NCBI GenBank assembly: GCA_902799685.1
Contig: CADCBO010000003.1
Coordinates: 186,001-250,000, forward strand
Source of the DNA: an uncultured Bacteroidales bacterium
GTDB lineage: Bacteria > Bacteroidota > Bacteroidia > Bacteroidales > Bacteroidaceae
Length of the DNA stretch: 64,000 bases
Direction: 5' to 3'
In this document: positions 25,418 through 34,040 of the stretch, piece by piece
Layout: each line of letters begins with the position of its first letter
Position numbering within the stretch: position 1 is the stretch's first letter
Notes under the pieces: model-generated
Database searches by the model: none
Seen by the model: only the letters and a program-made list of their open reading frames with translations
Told to the model about the DNA's origin: nothing
Program-made: the position numbers and the translations under genes

Positions 25418-26821
25418 ATGATCTTGAATCTGGACAAGTGGCCTGAGGATGCGGTTGCGGCGATTGACTGGCAAGGGGAGCAACTGACATACGGTGAGTT
25501 GCGGGACTTTGCGGTAAAGACAGAACATCTGATGCCGTCGCGGTCGCTGTTTTTCCTGCTAGTGGAGAATAATGTTGGTGGAATAGCATGGACAATAGGG
25601 AATATCTGTGCCGGGAATGTACCGTTGATTCTGAATGCACATATGGATGAAGAGCTGTATAAGAGCCTGCATGAGCTCTATCGGCCCCCATTTGTTTGTG
25701 TGCCTACGGGTATGGCTGATAAATATCCGTATGAGACGGTTGCTACGTCTTACGGCTATACACTGATGAAAACAGGTTGTGAGGCTTGCCAGATGAACGA
25801 TGAGTTGTCTCACTTGTTGCCGACATCGGGTTCTACAGGCAGTCCCAAGCTGGTACGTCACAAATATGACAACATAGAGGCTGCGGCCCTTAATATATCC
25901 ACTTTCTTTGAACTGACAGAGGTAGACCGTCCGTTGATGGTGCTGCCGCTTTACTATACGATGGGGCTCTCTATGGTGTTCAGCCATCTTTATGTGGGTG
26001 CTACGGTTCTGATAACAAACTTGAGCATGACAGACAGGCGTTTCTGGGCGTTCATGAAGGAACAGCATGCTACAAGCTTTACAGGTGTGCCTTACAGCTA
26101 TGAAATTCTTAACCTGATGCGCTTTTTCCGTATGGACCTGCCGGACCTGACACTGCTGACCCAAGGTGGTGGAAAGATGCCACGTGAACTGAACCTTAAG
26201 TTTGCTGAGTGGTGCAGGAATACAGGACGGCGATGGATTGCTACTTACGGACAGTCTGAGTGTACAGCACGTATGGCATGGCTCCCATCCAAGTGGGCGG
26301 TAGAGAAAGTGGGCAGTATTGGCATTGCTGTCCCAAATGGCGAACTATCGCTAATTGACATGGAAGGTAATCCCATAACTACGCCAGGCGTAGAAGGGGA
26401 GATGTGCTATCGTGGCAAGAATGTGACGATGGGGTATGCCAGCAACCGTGAAGACCTGCTCCTAGGCGATGAACGGAATGGTTTTATCCGCACAGGAGAC
26501 TTGGCCTATTTTGATGAAGACGGCTGTTATTATATTGTTGGCCGTATGGGGCGTTTCCTGAAGCTCTTTGGCATGAGGGTGGGGCTTGATGAGTGTGAGA
26601 ATAAAATTAAGAGTAAGTTCCCCGGAATAGAATGTGCATGTACGGGCACTGATGACAAAATGTTGGTGTACCTGACCGATGAGTCCTATAAGGACAAGGT
26701 GAAGGATGAACTTGTGGCCCGTCTGAAACTGGTGGCATCATCCATAGAGGTGCACATAATAAATGAAATACCCAAGAACGATACAGGAAAGATTTTATAT
26801 ACAAGACTTGCAGATAAATAA
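25418..26821 (+). CDS. Stand-alone AMP-dependent ligase (acyl-ACP synthetase candidate)
   Basis: 467 aa from ATG 25418; it follows the SDR by 9 bp. ANL motifs: PTSGSTGSPKLVRH, TYGQSECTARM, RTGDLAYFDEDG, and a C-terminal NDTGKILYTRL with the catalytic Lys. Smaller than typical acyl-CoA synthetases and placed just before an ACP gene, so it probably loads an acid onto that carrier. The acid is unknown. Confidence 0.82.
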   Translation: MILNLDKWPEDAVAAIDWQGEQLTYGELRDFAVKTEHLMPSRSLFFLLVENNVGGIAWTIGNICAGNVPLILNAHMDEELYKSLHELYRPPFVCVPTGMADKYPYETVATSYGYTLMKTGCEACQMNDELSHLLPTSGSTGSPKLVRHKYDNIEAAALNISTFFELTEVDRPLMVLPLYYTMGLSMVFSHLYVGATVLITNLSMTDRRFWAFMKEQHATSFTGVPYSYEILNLMRFFRMDLPDLTLLTQGGGKMPRELNLKFAEWCRNTGRRWIATYGQSECTARMAWLPSKWAVEKVGSIGIAVPNGELSLIDMEGNPITTPGVEGEMCYRGKNVTMGYASNREDLLLGDERNGFIRTGDLAYFDEDGCYYIVGRMGRFLKLFGMRVGLDECENKIKSKFPGIECACTGTDDKMLVYLTDESYKDKVKDELVARLKLVASSIEVHIINEIPKNDTGKILYTRLADK

Positions 26822-26822
26822 T

Positions 26823-27062
26823 ATGGATAATACACAGAAGTATAATGAAGCGTTTGTGCATGTATTTGGTGCACAGGCGGATGACCTGAATGATGAATAC
26901 GGGAAAGACACTGTCCAGGAATGGGATTCAGTGCATCAGCTAAGTCTGGTGGCGGAGCTGGAAGAGGCTTTTGATATCATGCTGGATCCTGAGGATATCA
27001 TGGAACTGACATCCTATAAGAACGGTAAGGAATTATTGAAGAAATACGATATTGAGTTGTAA
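26823..27062 (+). CDS. Acyl carrier protein (second in the operon)
   Basis: 79 aa from ATG 26823, 1 bp after the ligase stop. The site is canonical, EWDSVHQLS (D35, S36). Probably the partner of the adenylating enzyme upstream and the KAS III downstream, whose start overlaps this stop by 1 nt. Confidence 0.83.
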   Translation: MDNTQKYNEAFVHVFGAQADDLNDEYGKDTVQEWDSVHQLSLVAELEEAFDIMLDPEDIMELTSYKNGKELLKKYDIEL

Positions 27063-28126
27063 TGGCACGTTGGGAGATTAAGAACGTCAATATAGCCGGT
27101 GTATCGATGGCTGTGCCGGAGCATACCGTCAAGACGGCCGATATTGACCTGTTTACAAAGGAAGAGGCAGATTTGTTTGACAATACTGTAGGCATAAAGT
27201 CACGTCACATTGCACCGGATACGATGTGTGCATCAGATATGTGTCAGGCGGCGGCTGAGAAACTGCTTGCAGAACTTGGCTGGGCCAAGGAGAGTATTGA
27301 TGCACTTGTGTTTGAGAGTGTCACGGGTGATTACAGGACACCCCCTACATCATGTCTGCTGCAATACCGCATGGGGCTGAGTGAGGACTGTTTCTGCGTA
27401 GATGTTCCAATGGGTTGCTGCGGCTGCATGTATGCCATTACCGTTGCAGGTAACCTGCTTACTACGGGGCAGATAAAACGTGCATTGGTACTGGTGGGTG
27501 ATACGGCATTAAGGATGGGCTCAATGAAGGATAAGAGCCGTGTGCCGCTGTTTGGTGATGCTGGTACAGCCTTGGCTTTGGAGTATGACGAGACAGCCAA
27601 TGACATTATCATAGACTTCCATACGATGGGCAAGGGCTATGAAGCGTTGATGACACCACATGGCGGATTCCGGAATCCTGTTACACCACAGTCATTTGAA
27701 TATGAGGACTTTGGAAACGGTATAGTCAGGGCACCTATACATACCATGATTAATGGCATGAAGGTGTTTACCTTTGCCATCAGCCGTCCACCTAAATCTG
27801 TGGAAGAGTTTCTGGCCAACTATGGCATAGACCGGGATAAGGATATTGACTTTTTCCTTATCCATCAGGCTAACAAACTGATTGTGGACCGTGTAGTTAA
27901 GAAACTGAAGCTTCCGGATGAGAAAGTCCCTTACAACCTGGAGGAATTCGGCAATCTGGGCGGAGCCTCCATTCCATCGCTTATGGTAACACGCATTGCA
28001 GACCGTCTGCGCCGTGAATCCTCAACAATCCTAGGTTCATCATTCGGGTTGGGCCTTAGCTGGGGTACGATGTTACTTAAAACCAAACCGATGGTAATTC
28101 CGGATATGATAGTATTGCCAGCATAA
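27062..28126 (+). CDS. 3-oxoacyl-ACP synthase III (KAS III/FabH-like)
   Basis: 354 aa. The active-site triad is visible: Cys in PMGCCGCMY (C119 by alignment with the A-C-A/S-G motif), His in FLIHQANK, Asn in GNLGGASIPS. FabH condenses a starter acyl group with malonyl-ACP. In this operon it would extend the acid loaded by the ligase or acetyl-CoA by two carbons for reduction by the SDRs. Two adjacent cysteines at the nucleophile position are unusual. Confidence 0.87.
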   Translation: MARWEIKNVNIAGVSMAVPEHTVKTADIDLFTKEEADLFDNTVGIKSRHIAPDTMCASDMCQAAAEKLLAELGWAKESIDALVFESVTGDYRTPPTSCLLQYRMGLSEDCFCVDVPMGCCGCMYAITVAGNLLTTGQIKRALVLVGDTALRMGSMKDKSRVPLFGDAGTALALEYDETANDIIIDFHTMGKGYEALMTPHGGFRNPVTPQSFEYEDFGNGIVRAPIHTMINGMKVFTFAISRPPKSVEEFLANYGIDRDKDIDFFLIHQANKLIVDRVVKKLKLPDEKVPYNLEEFGNLGGASIPSLMVTRIADRLRRESSTILGSSFGLGLSWGTMLLKTKPMVIPDMIVLPA

Positions 28127-28143
28127 TTTATCGGGTATAATAT

Positions 28144-28758
28144 ATGTATAAGTGTTTCTTTAAACGCTTCATCGACTTCTGGATTGCCCTGATAGCGCTG
28201 ATATGCATCAGCCCGTTGCTGTTGGTCGTGACAGTATGGTTGTATTTTGCCAATAAAGGAGCGGGGATATTCTTCACTCAGGAGCGGCCCGGCAGGAATG
28301 CCCGGATATTCAAACTCATCAAGTTTAAGACTATGACTGATAAGTGGGATGAAGAAGGTAATCCGTTGCCTGATGCTATGCGATTGACTAAGGTAGGCAA
28401 GTTTATAAGAAGTACATCGATTGACGAACTGCCGCAGATAATAAATGTTTTGAAGGGCGATATGGCGCTCATCGGGCCACGTCCGTTGCTGGTAAAATAC
28501 TTGCCTTTATACAGCGAGGAACAGATGCGTAGGCATGAGGTGCGTCCCGGCATCAGCGGATGGGCACAATGTCATGGAAGGAATAATATCAGTTGGACGG
28601 AAAAATTCAAATATGATGTATGGTATGTTGACCATCTGTCTCTTTGGACTGATATTAAGGTAATTTGGATTACAATCATGAAAGTGATAAGAAGAGCGGA
28701 TATCAACAACAAAACGGGGCAATCTGCTACCATAGAACCGTTCAATGGGCATAACTGA
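28144..28758 (+). CDS. Initiating sugar-1-phosphate transferase (PglC/WcaJ-type)
   Basis: 204 aa with one N-terminal hydrophobic hairpin (DFWIALIALICISPLLLVV), then QERPGRNARIFKLIKFKTM, STSIDELPQIINVLKGDM, IGPRPLL and RPGISGWAQCHGRN, the hallmarks of the bacterial sugar transferase family. It places the first sugar phosphate on undecaprenyl phosphate. As in the Campylobacter pgl system it likely uses a UDP-diamino-trideoxy sugar made by the PglE- and PglD-like enzymes encoded here. Confidence 0.9.
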   Translation: MYKCFFKRFIDFWIALIALICISPLLLVVTVWLYFANKGAGIFFTQERPGRNARIFKLIKFKTMTDKWDEEGNPLPDAMRLTKVGKFIRSTSIDELPQIINVLKGDMALIGPRPLLVKYLPLYSEEQMRRHEVRPGISGWAQCHGRNNISWTEKFKYDVWYVDHLSLWTDIKVIWITIMKVIRRADINNKTGQSATIEPFNGHN

Positions 28759-28764
28759 GTAAAA

Positions 28765-30087
28765 ATGGAAAGAAAGAGAATATATCTTTGCCTGGCACAC
28801 ATGTCGGAGGAGGGCCTGGAACAGAAGTTTATACAGGAGGCTTTTGATACCAACTGGGTGGTGCCTCTGGGGCCTAATGTGGACGGGTTTGAGAAGGATT
28901 TGGAGAAGTTTGTTGGACAGGATAAGCGGGTGGTGGCTTTGTCATCAGGAACATCGGCTGTGCATCTGGGATTGGTGAACTGTGGGGTAGGTCCGGGTGA
29001 TGAGGTGATTACGCAGAGCTTCACTTTCTGTGCCTCAGCTCATCCTATCACATATCTTGGGGCGACACCTGTGTTTGTGGATTCAGAGCCCGACACTTGG
29101 AACATTGACCCTGAGCTGATGGAAGAGGCCATCAAAGACCGGATAGCCAAGACCGGGAAGACGCCTAAGGCTATAGTGCCTGTGGCATTGTACGGTATGC
29201 CATACAAGATAGACCGGATTATGAAGATAGCTGACCAGTATGGTATCCCTGTAGTGGAGGACGCTGCTGAAGGCTTTGGATCACGCTATCAGGGGCAGGT
29301 GCTTGGAACATTCGGAAAGTACGGAGTGCTGAGTTTCAACGGCAACAAGATAATTACGACCTCCGGCGGTGGCGCACTGATTACATCCGACGATGATGAG
29401 TGGCGGAAGGTTATGATGTATGCAACGCAGTACCGCGAGAGCTATCCTTACTACCAGCATGAAAAGATAGGTTATAACTATCGCATGAGTAATATCTGTG
29501 CCGGCATAGGCCGCGGGCAGATGACTGTTGCAGAGGCGCATCTGGCTCATCACAGACATGTCCAGTCTCTTTATGAGAAACTGTTTGCTGATGTACCGGG
29601 CATACATGTTCACAGTCAGCCTGCAACAGGAGATTTTGACTCAAACTATTGGCTTTGCGCCATCACTATTGATGAGGATGTCAGGATAAAAGACCAGGAG
29701 AATGCATACAAGACCATAGTGACAAGTGCTGTGGGTGGTGCAGCCGGCGTGATACATGCGGCTTCACAGGCTATAACAGACTGTCAGCCTAATGATAACG
29801 TGGAGGCACTTAGAGAATATCTGAATAAGGCAGGTATTGAGGGCCGGCCATTGTGGAAGCCTATGCACAAGCAACCTGTTTACTGTGGTAGAAGTGAAAA
29901 AGGTAAAGCTATGATTGACAGTTTACCATCGGGAGCAGTATGCTATACCTATGACAACAGCGTTGCGTATGTCAATGGAGTGAGTGAGGCTATGTTTAAA
30001 ATAGGTATGTGCCTGCCTGCAGGCCCCTGCGTCAGCGACGATGACGTGCAGTATATAGTTGAGACTATTAAGAGTGCAGTTATATAA
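28765..30087 (+). CDS. DegT/DnrJ/EryC1 aminotransferase (PglE-like)
   Basis: 440 aa PLP enzyme: LSSGTSAVHLGL, VEDAAEGFGSRY and the internal-aldimine Lys in SFNGNKIITTSGGG. Family members transaminate 4-keto sugars; PglE makes the 4-amino group of UDP-bacillosamine precursor. It supplies the amine acylated by the PglD-like enzyme. It is the last gene of the capsule locus; the homocysteine operon starts 17 bp later on the same strand. Confidence 0.88.
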   Translation: MERKRIYLCLAHMSEEGLEQKFIQEAFDTNWVVPLGPNVDGFEKDLEKFVGQDKRVVALSSGTSAVHLGLVNCGVGPGDEVITQSFTFCASAHPITYLGATPVFVDSEPDTWNIDPELMEEAIKDRIAKTGKTPKAIVPVALYGMPYKIDRIMKIADQYGIPVVEDAAEGFGSRYQGQVLGTFGKYGVLSFNGNKIITTSGGGALITSDDDEWRKVMMYATQYRESYPYYQHEKIGYNYRMSNICAGIGRGQMTVAEAHLAHHRHVQSLYEKLFADVPGIHVHSQPATGDFDSNYWLCAITIDEDVRIKDQENAYKTIVTSAVGGAAGVIHAASQAITDCQPNDNVEALREYLNKAGIEGRPLWKPMHKQPVYCGRSEKGKAMIDSLPSGAVCYTYDNSVAYVNGVSEAMFKIGMCLPAGPCVSDDDVQYIVETIKSAVI

Positions 30088-30104
30088 ATTAAATAAACTC
30101 AGAA

Positions 30105-31250
30105 ATGACAAAATCATACGACGAGATTAATGAGAAGATCCGCAAGGGTAAGGCGGTGGTCCTGACGGCCGAGGAGGTATCGGAGATGGCCAAGACTATG
30201 GCACCTAAGGAGATTCTTGACAAGGTTGATGTGGTTACAACCGCAACATTCGGGGCTATGTGCTCCAGCGGCGCGTTCCTGAACTTTGGTCACGCCAATC
30301 CGCCCATAAGGATGGAGAGGATTGAGATTAACGGTGTGCCTGTAAGCGGCGGCCTGGCTGCCGTGGATACGTTTGTGGGTGCTACGGACTGCAATCCGCA
30401 GAATCCCACCTACGGCGGCGCACACATAATCCAGGAACTGATTGACGGCAAGGAACTGACTCTGGAGGCATGGGGTAAGGGTACCGACTGCTACCCGCGC
30501 AAGCATATCAAGACTCAGATAAGCCTTAAGACCATCAACGAGGCCATACTGATGAATCCCCGTAACGCATATCAGAACTATAATGTGGCCGTGAACTCCA
30601 CAGACCGCACGCTTTATACATACATGGGCACGTTGCTGCCTCATATGAAGAACGCGTCATACAGTTCGGCTGGTGAGCTATCACCGCTGCTCAATGATCC
30701 CGAGTGCCGTACCATCGGACTGGGAACCCGCATATTCCTGTGCGGAACCCAGGGCTACGTGGTATGGAACGGCACTCAGTTCAACTGCTCAAAGCCGCTT
30801 AACGAGTATGGTGTGCCCATGGGAAATGCGCGTACATTGGCCCTGATGGGTGAGATGAGGGAGATGTCGAGCGAGTTCCTGCGCGGCGCTTATTTTGAGA
30901 AATACGGTGTTACGATGTACGTTGGTGTGGGTGTGCCCATCCCGCTGCTGGATGAGGACCTGGCACACCGCGTGAGCATACGTAACAGCCAGATTGACAC
31001 ATTTATAGAGGATTATGGCCAGAAGGGAGACCTGATTGGTAAAGTCAACTATGAGCAGTTGCGCTCGGGCGAGATTGAGTTTATGGGCAAGAAGATCCAT
31101 ACCGCTCCTCTGTCAAGCCTCAACAAGGCGCGTAAGATTGCCGCCATCCTGAAGGATTGGATTGAGAAGGGACAGTTTGAACTGACCGCTCCGGTAAGGC
31201 CCATGCCTACGGGAACGTCACTTCAGGGACTTAAAGATTTGAACTTGTAA
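30105..31250 (+). CDS. Homocysteine biosynthesis protein, DUF39 (HcyS-like sulfurtransferase)
   Basis: 381 aa matching the COG1900/DUF39 family, for example TTATFGAMCSSGAFLNFGHA, PTYGGAHIIQELI and GTQGYVVWNGTQ. Methanosarcina homologues convert aspartate semialdehyde and sulfide to homocysteine; C53 and C129 here sit close to the two cysteines I recall as essential there (54 and 131). It is followed by the NIL-ferredoxin and UPF0280 genes in the same order known from methanogens and anaerobic bacteria. Codon use looks more GC-rich than in the middle of the capsule locus. Confidence 0.88.
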   Translation: MTKSYDEINEKIRKGKAVVLTAEEVSEMAKTMAPKEILDKVDVVTTATFGAMCSSGAFLNFGHANPPIRMERIEINGVPVSGGLAAVDTFVGATDCNPQNPTYGGAHIIQELIDGKELTLEAWGKGTDCYPRKHIKTQISLKTINEAILMNPRNAYQNYNVAVNSTDRTLYTYMGTLLPHMKNASYSSAGELSPLLNDPECRTIGLGTRIFLCGTQGYVVWNGTQFNCSKPLNEYGVPMGNARTLALMGEMREMSSEFLRGAYFEKYGVTMYVGVGVPIPLLDEDLAHRVSIRNSQIDTFIEDYGQKGDLIGKVNYEQLRSGEIEFMGKKIHTAPLSSLNKARKIAAILKDWIEKGQFELTAPVRPMPTGTSLQGLKDLNL

Positions 31251-31261
31251 ATCAGCACATT

Positions 31262-31672
31262 ATGACAAAGAAAGTAGTTATATCATTCCCAGATGGCGAG
31301 GCCAGCCGCCCGCTTATCTATGAGCTGATTAAGAAGTATGACATAATGGTCAGCATCATCAAGGCTGACATTGACGGTGGTCGTCGCGGTAAGCTGGTAC
31401 TGGAACTGGATTCGGACTCTGACCATATCGCCCAGGCTATTGACTTTATGCAGAAGAGTGGGGTGGATGTCACTCCGCTGGAGAAGAAGATAACGTTTGA
31501 TGACGCCAGGTGCATAAGTTGTGGCGCATGTACATCGGCCTGTCCGTCAGGCGCGCTGTCAATTGGGGCTCCGGATTGGAAACTCAGGTTCCAGCCCGAA
31601 AAGTGTGTGGTTTGCAAGCTCTGCATTACATCTTGTCCGCTCAAACTGTTCCACATTGAATTTGCAGATTGA
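31262..31672 (+). CDS. NIL-domain 4Fe-4S ferredoxin of the homocysteine pathway
   Basis: 136 aa: an N-terminal NIL domain (about 1-75, VVISFPDGEASRPLIYELIK) and a C-terminal 2[4Fe-4S] ferredoxin with CISCGACTSACP and CVVCKLCITSCP. In methanogens this protein works with DUF39 in sulfur transfer. The stop overlaps the next ATG as TGATG. Confidence 0.88.
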   Translation: MTKKVVISFPDGEASRPLIYELIKKYDIMVSIIKADIDGGRRGKLVLELDSDSDHIAQAIDFMQKSGVDVTPLEKKITFDDARCISCGACTSACPSGALSIGAPDWKLRFQPEKCVVCKLCITSCPLKLFHIEFAD

Positions 31673-32421
31673 TGGAGTACAAGGAGCGCAGTTACCGCAG
31701 CCGTTTCTCTGGCGATGAGAGACGCTGGTTCTGCGTTAAGTTCCTGGAATCAGATTTATGGATAGGGGTCGATAAGGGCTCCTATTCTGTCTTTATGGAG
31801 GCCGATATATATGGGATGATGGTTGAATTGCGCCGCTGCATGGATGCCTATTTATTGATGGATCCGCAATACAAGGCCGCTCTGGTGCCATATGATGCAG
31901 GTCCGGATGCTCCAGATATCCTGAAAGAGATGTCGCGCGTAAGCCACAAGACCGGAATAGGACCTATGAGCGCTGTGGCCGGAGCGGTTGCAAAAGCGGT
32001 TGCAGATTATATAAAGAGCAAATACAATGTCAAGGAAGTAATAGTAGAGAACGGCGGCGATATTTACGCAGAGGCTCAGAATGATATGGATATAGCCGTA
32101 TTTGCCGGCCAGTCACCGCTGTCAGAGAGAGTAGGGCTCCATATCCCCGCCACCGCCTTTCCGCTTGGAATCTGCACATCCAGCGGCACGATTGGTCCGT
32201 CACTTAGTCTTGGGCGTGCCGATGCAGTGATGATTTTATGCCACGATGTTTTGCTGGCCGACAGCTATGCCACCGCAATGGCTAACCGTATCCAGACTGT
32301 TAATGACCTTCAGCCCGTTATAGACCGCATTACCAACACTCCTGCTATATTGGGTGCCTTGGCTGTAAAGGATGACCGTATGGCTGTATGCGGGCGGTTT
32401 GAGTTACGTTTGTTCAGGTAA
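31672..32421 (+). CDS. UPF0280 family protein (COG2122, ApbE-like)
   Basis: 249 aa from ATG 31672. Recognised by MEYKERSYRSRF, VIVENGGDIYAEA and GICTSSGTIGPSLSLG, which place it in the UPF0280 group distantly related to ApbE flavin transferases. It co-occurs with DUF39 and the NIL-ferredoxin and is reported to help sulfide-dependent homocysteine formation in methanogens; its exact chemistry is unclear. Confidence 0.85.
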   Translation: MEYKERSYRSRFSGDERRWFCVKFLESDLWIGVDKGSYSVFMEADIYGMMVELRRCMDAYLLMDPQYKAALVPYDAGPDAPDILKEMSRVSHKTGIGPMSAVAGAVAKAVADYIKSKYNVKEVIVENGGDIYAEAQNDMDIAVFAGQSPLSERVGLHIPATAFPLGICTSSGTIGPSLSLGRADAVMILCHDVLLADSYATAMANRIQTVNDLQPVIDRITNTPAILGALAVKDDRMAVCGRFELRLFR

Positions 32422-32447
32422 TATGCGCTGAATAACAAGAAACTGTT

Positions 32448-32455
32448 TATATTTG
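32448..32455 (+). promoter_or_regulatory. Candidate -7 box TATATTTG for the M6 protease
   Basis: Fits TAnnTTTG and lies 21 bp before the ATG at 32477. The UPF0280 stop is 26 bp upstream. Confidence 0.5.
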
Positions 32456-32476
32456 CACACACGGATTCTGTATTAT

Positions 32477-33982
32477 ATGAGAAGGATTTATCTGTTCATA
32501 GTTGCAGTTGTAATTGTTCTGACTGTTGATGCCCAGGAGATAGACCGTACCCGTAACTGTCGTCCCGGACTGGCTGATATCGACTTGAGTGAACATAATT
32601 TCCGTCATGCACCGGCTATACTTGGTCAGGATGCCACAAAAGCTGAACGCTGGTCTCAAGGTGAATCACCGTATATAGGTGACCGCCGTCAACTGGTGGT
32701 GATGGCGGCTTTCAAGGACCAGGCATTCAAAGGTGATGAGTTCCAGACAATGGAACTATGGAACAAGATATTCAATGCCAGGAACTATACCGAAGAACCT
32801 TTCAATGGTTCTGTTCATGATTACTTCTATGACCAGAGTTACGGACAGTTCCGCCTTACATTTGACCTTTACTATGTGGTAGTGGATGATAAGATAAAAT
32901 ATCGCAGTACAAATACTGAAGATGAAAACTCCAAATATCTGGTTCAGGATATTATGGAGATAATCAGGAATAAGGTTGATGACTGGGCAATTTATGACTG
33001 GGATGATGACGGTTATGTGGATCAGTTGCTCATTATTTATTCCGGAAAAGGCCAGAATTCGGGCGGTGGCAGTAATACAATCTGGCCCCATCAATGGTGG
33101 CTAAGTCAACATAAGGATTGTGAACCTGTCATAGTGGACAGTGGTGGCAAGTCTTATCTTGTTGATAGTTATTGCTGTGTCCAGGAACTCTATTCGAATG
33201 ACAGTTATGGAATTTTCGGCACCATCTGCCATGAGTTCAGCCACTGTCTGGGACTTCCTGACTTTTACAATGGTTCAACCGAATATCTGGCATCTTGGGA
33301 TTTAATGGATTACGGCAACTTCAATGGCAAAGGTTTCCGTCCTTGCGGATATTCCGCTTTTGAACGTTCTTTCATGGGCTGGATGAATCCTGTGGAGTTG
33401 AATACCGATACTACAGTTACCGGTATTCCGGAACTTTCGGATCAACCTAAGGCTTATCTTATACGCAATGACGGCAAGCCTGAAGAGTACTATATAGTGG
33501 AGAACAGGCAGCAGACGGGCTGGGATGCAGATCTGCCCGGAAGCGGTATAATTGTGGCTCATGTGGATTATGATGAATATGTGTTCCTCAAGGGTGTTCC
33601 CAATACGTCCAAACGACAGCGTTACTCGATATTCCCTGCCAACAACAAGCAAACTGCTTCGGATAAAAACGTCAAGGGCTGGGCGTATCCCTATAATAGC
33701 AACAATGAACTGACCAACACATCCGAACCGGCTGCCACGCTTAATAATGCCAATGTTGACGGCACGTTGCTTATGTCCAAGCCAATTATCGGAATGACAG
33801 TCAGTGACGGTTTGGCTTCATTCAGTTTCCGAAACTTATATACCGGCATAAGTCATATCTCAAAAGACAATAAGGATGTTGAATCAAATATATGGTTTAC
33901 CATTGACGGTCGCAGGATTACAGGCCGGCCTTTAACGTCCGGATTGTATATCCATGAAGGTAAGCTTTCATTGATAAGGTGA
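32477..33982 (+). CDS. Secreted M6-family metalloprotease
   Basis: 501 aa from ATG 32477, giving a clean signal peptide (MRRIYLFIVAVVIVLTVDAQ). Zinc site HEFSHCLGLPD has H252, E253, H256 and D262, the HExxHxxGxxD pattern of M6 (immune inhibitor A-like) proteases. The C-terminal 30-40 residues (IWFTIDGRRITGRPLTSGLYI) look like a truncated Por-type sorting or Ig-like tail used in Bacteroidetes export. Acts outside the cell or on the surface; the substrate is unknown. Confidence 0.85.
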   Translation: MRRIYLFIVAVVIVLTVDAQEIDRTRNCRPGLADIDLSEHNFRHAPAILGQDATKAERWSQGESPYIGDRRQLVVMAAFKDQAFKGDEFQTMELWNKIFNARNYTEEPFNGSVHDYFYDQSYGQFRLTFDLYYVVVDDKIKYRSTNTEDENSKYLVQDIMEIIRNKVDDWAIYDWDDDGYVDQLLIIYSGKGQNSGGGSNTIWPHQWWLSQHKDCEPVIVDSGGKSYLVDSYCCVQELYSNDSYGIFGTICHEFSHCLGLPDFYNGSTEYLASWDLMDYGNFNGKGFRPCGYSAFERSFMGWMNPVELNTDTTVTGIPELSDQPKAYLIRNDGKPEEYYIVENRQQTGWDADLPGSGIIVAHVDYDEYVFLKGVPNTSKRQRYSIFPANNKQTASDKNVKGWAYPYNSNNELTNTSEPAATLNNANVDGTLLMSKPIIGMTVSDGLASFSFRNLYTGISHISKDNKDVESNIWFTIDGRRITGRPLTSGLYIHEGKLSLIR

Positions 33983-34040
33983 CAAACCGTATTATTTTGT
34001 ATATTCGCAGTTAAGACAAACAATTCAACCAAATATAAAT

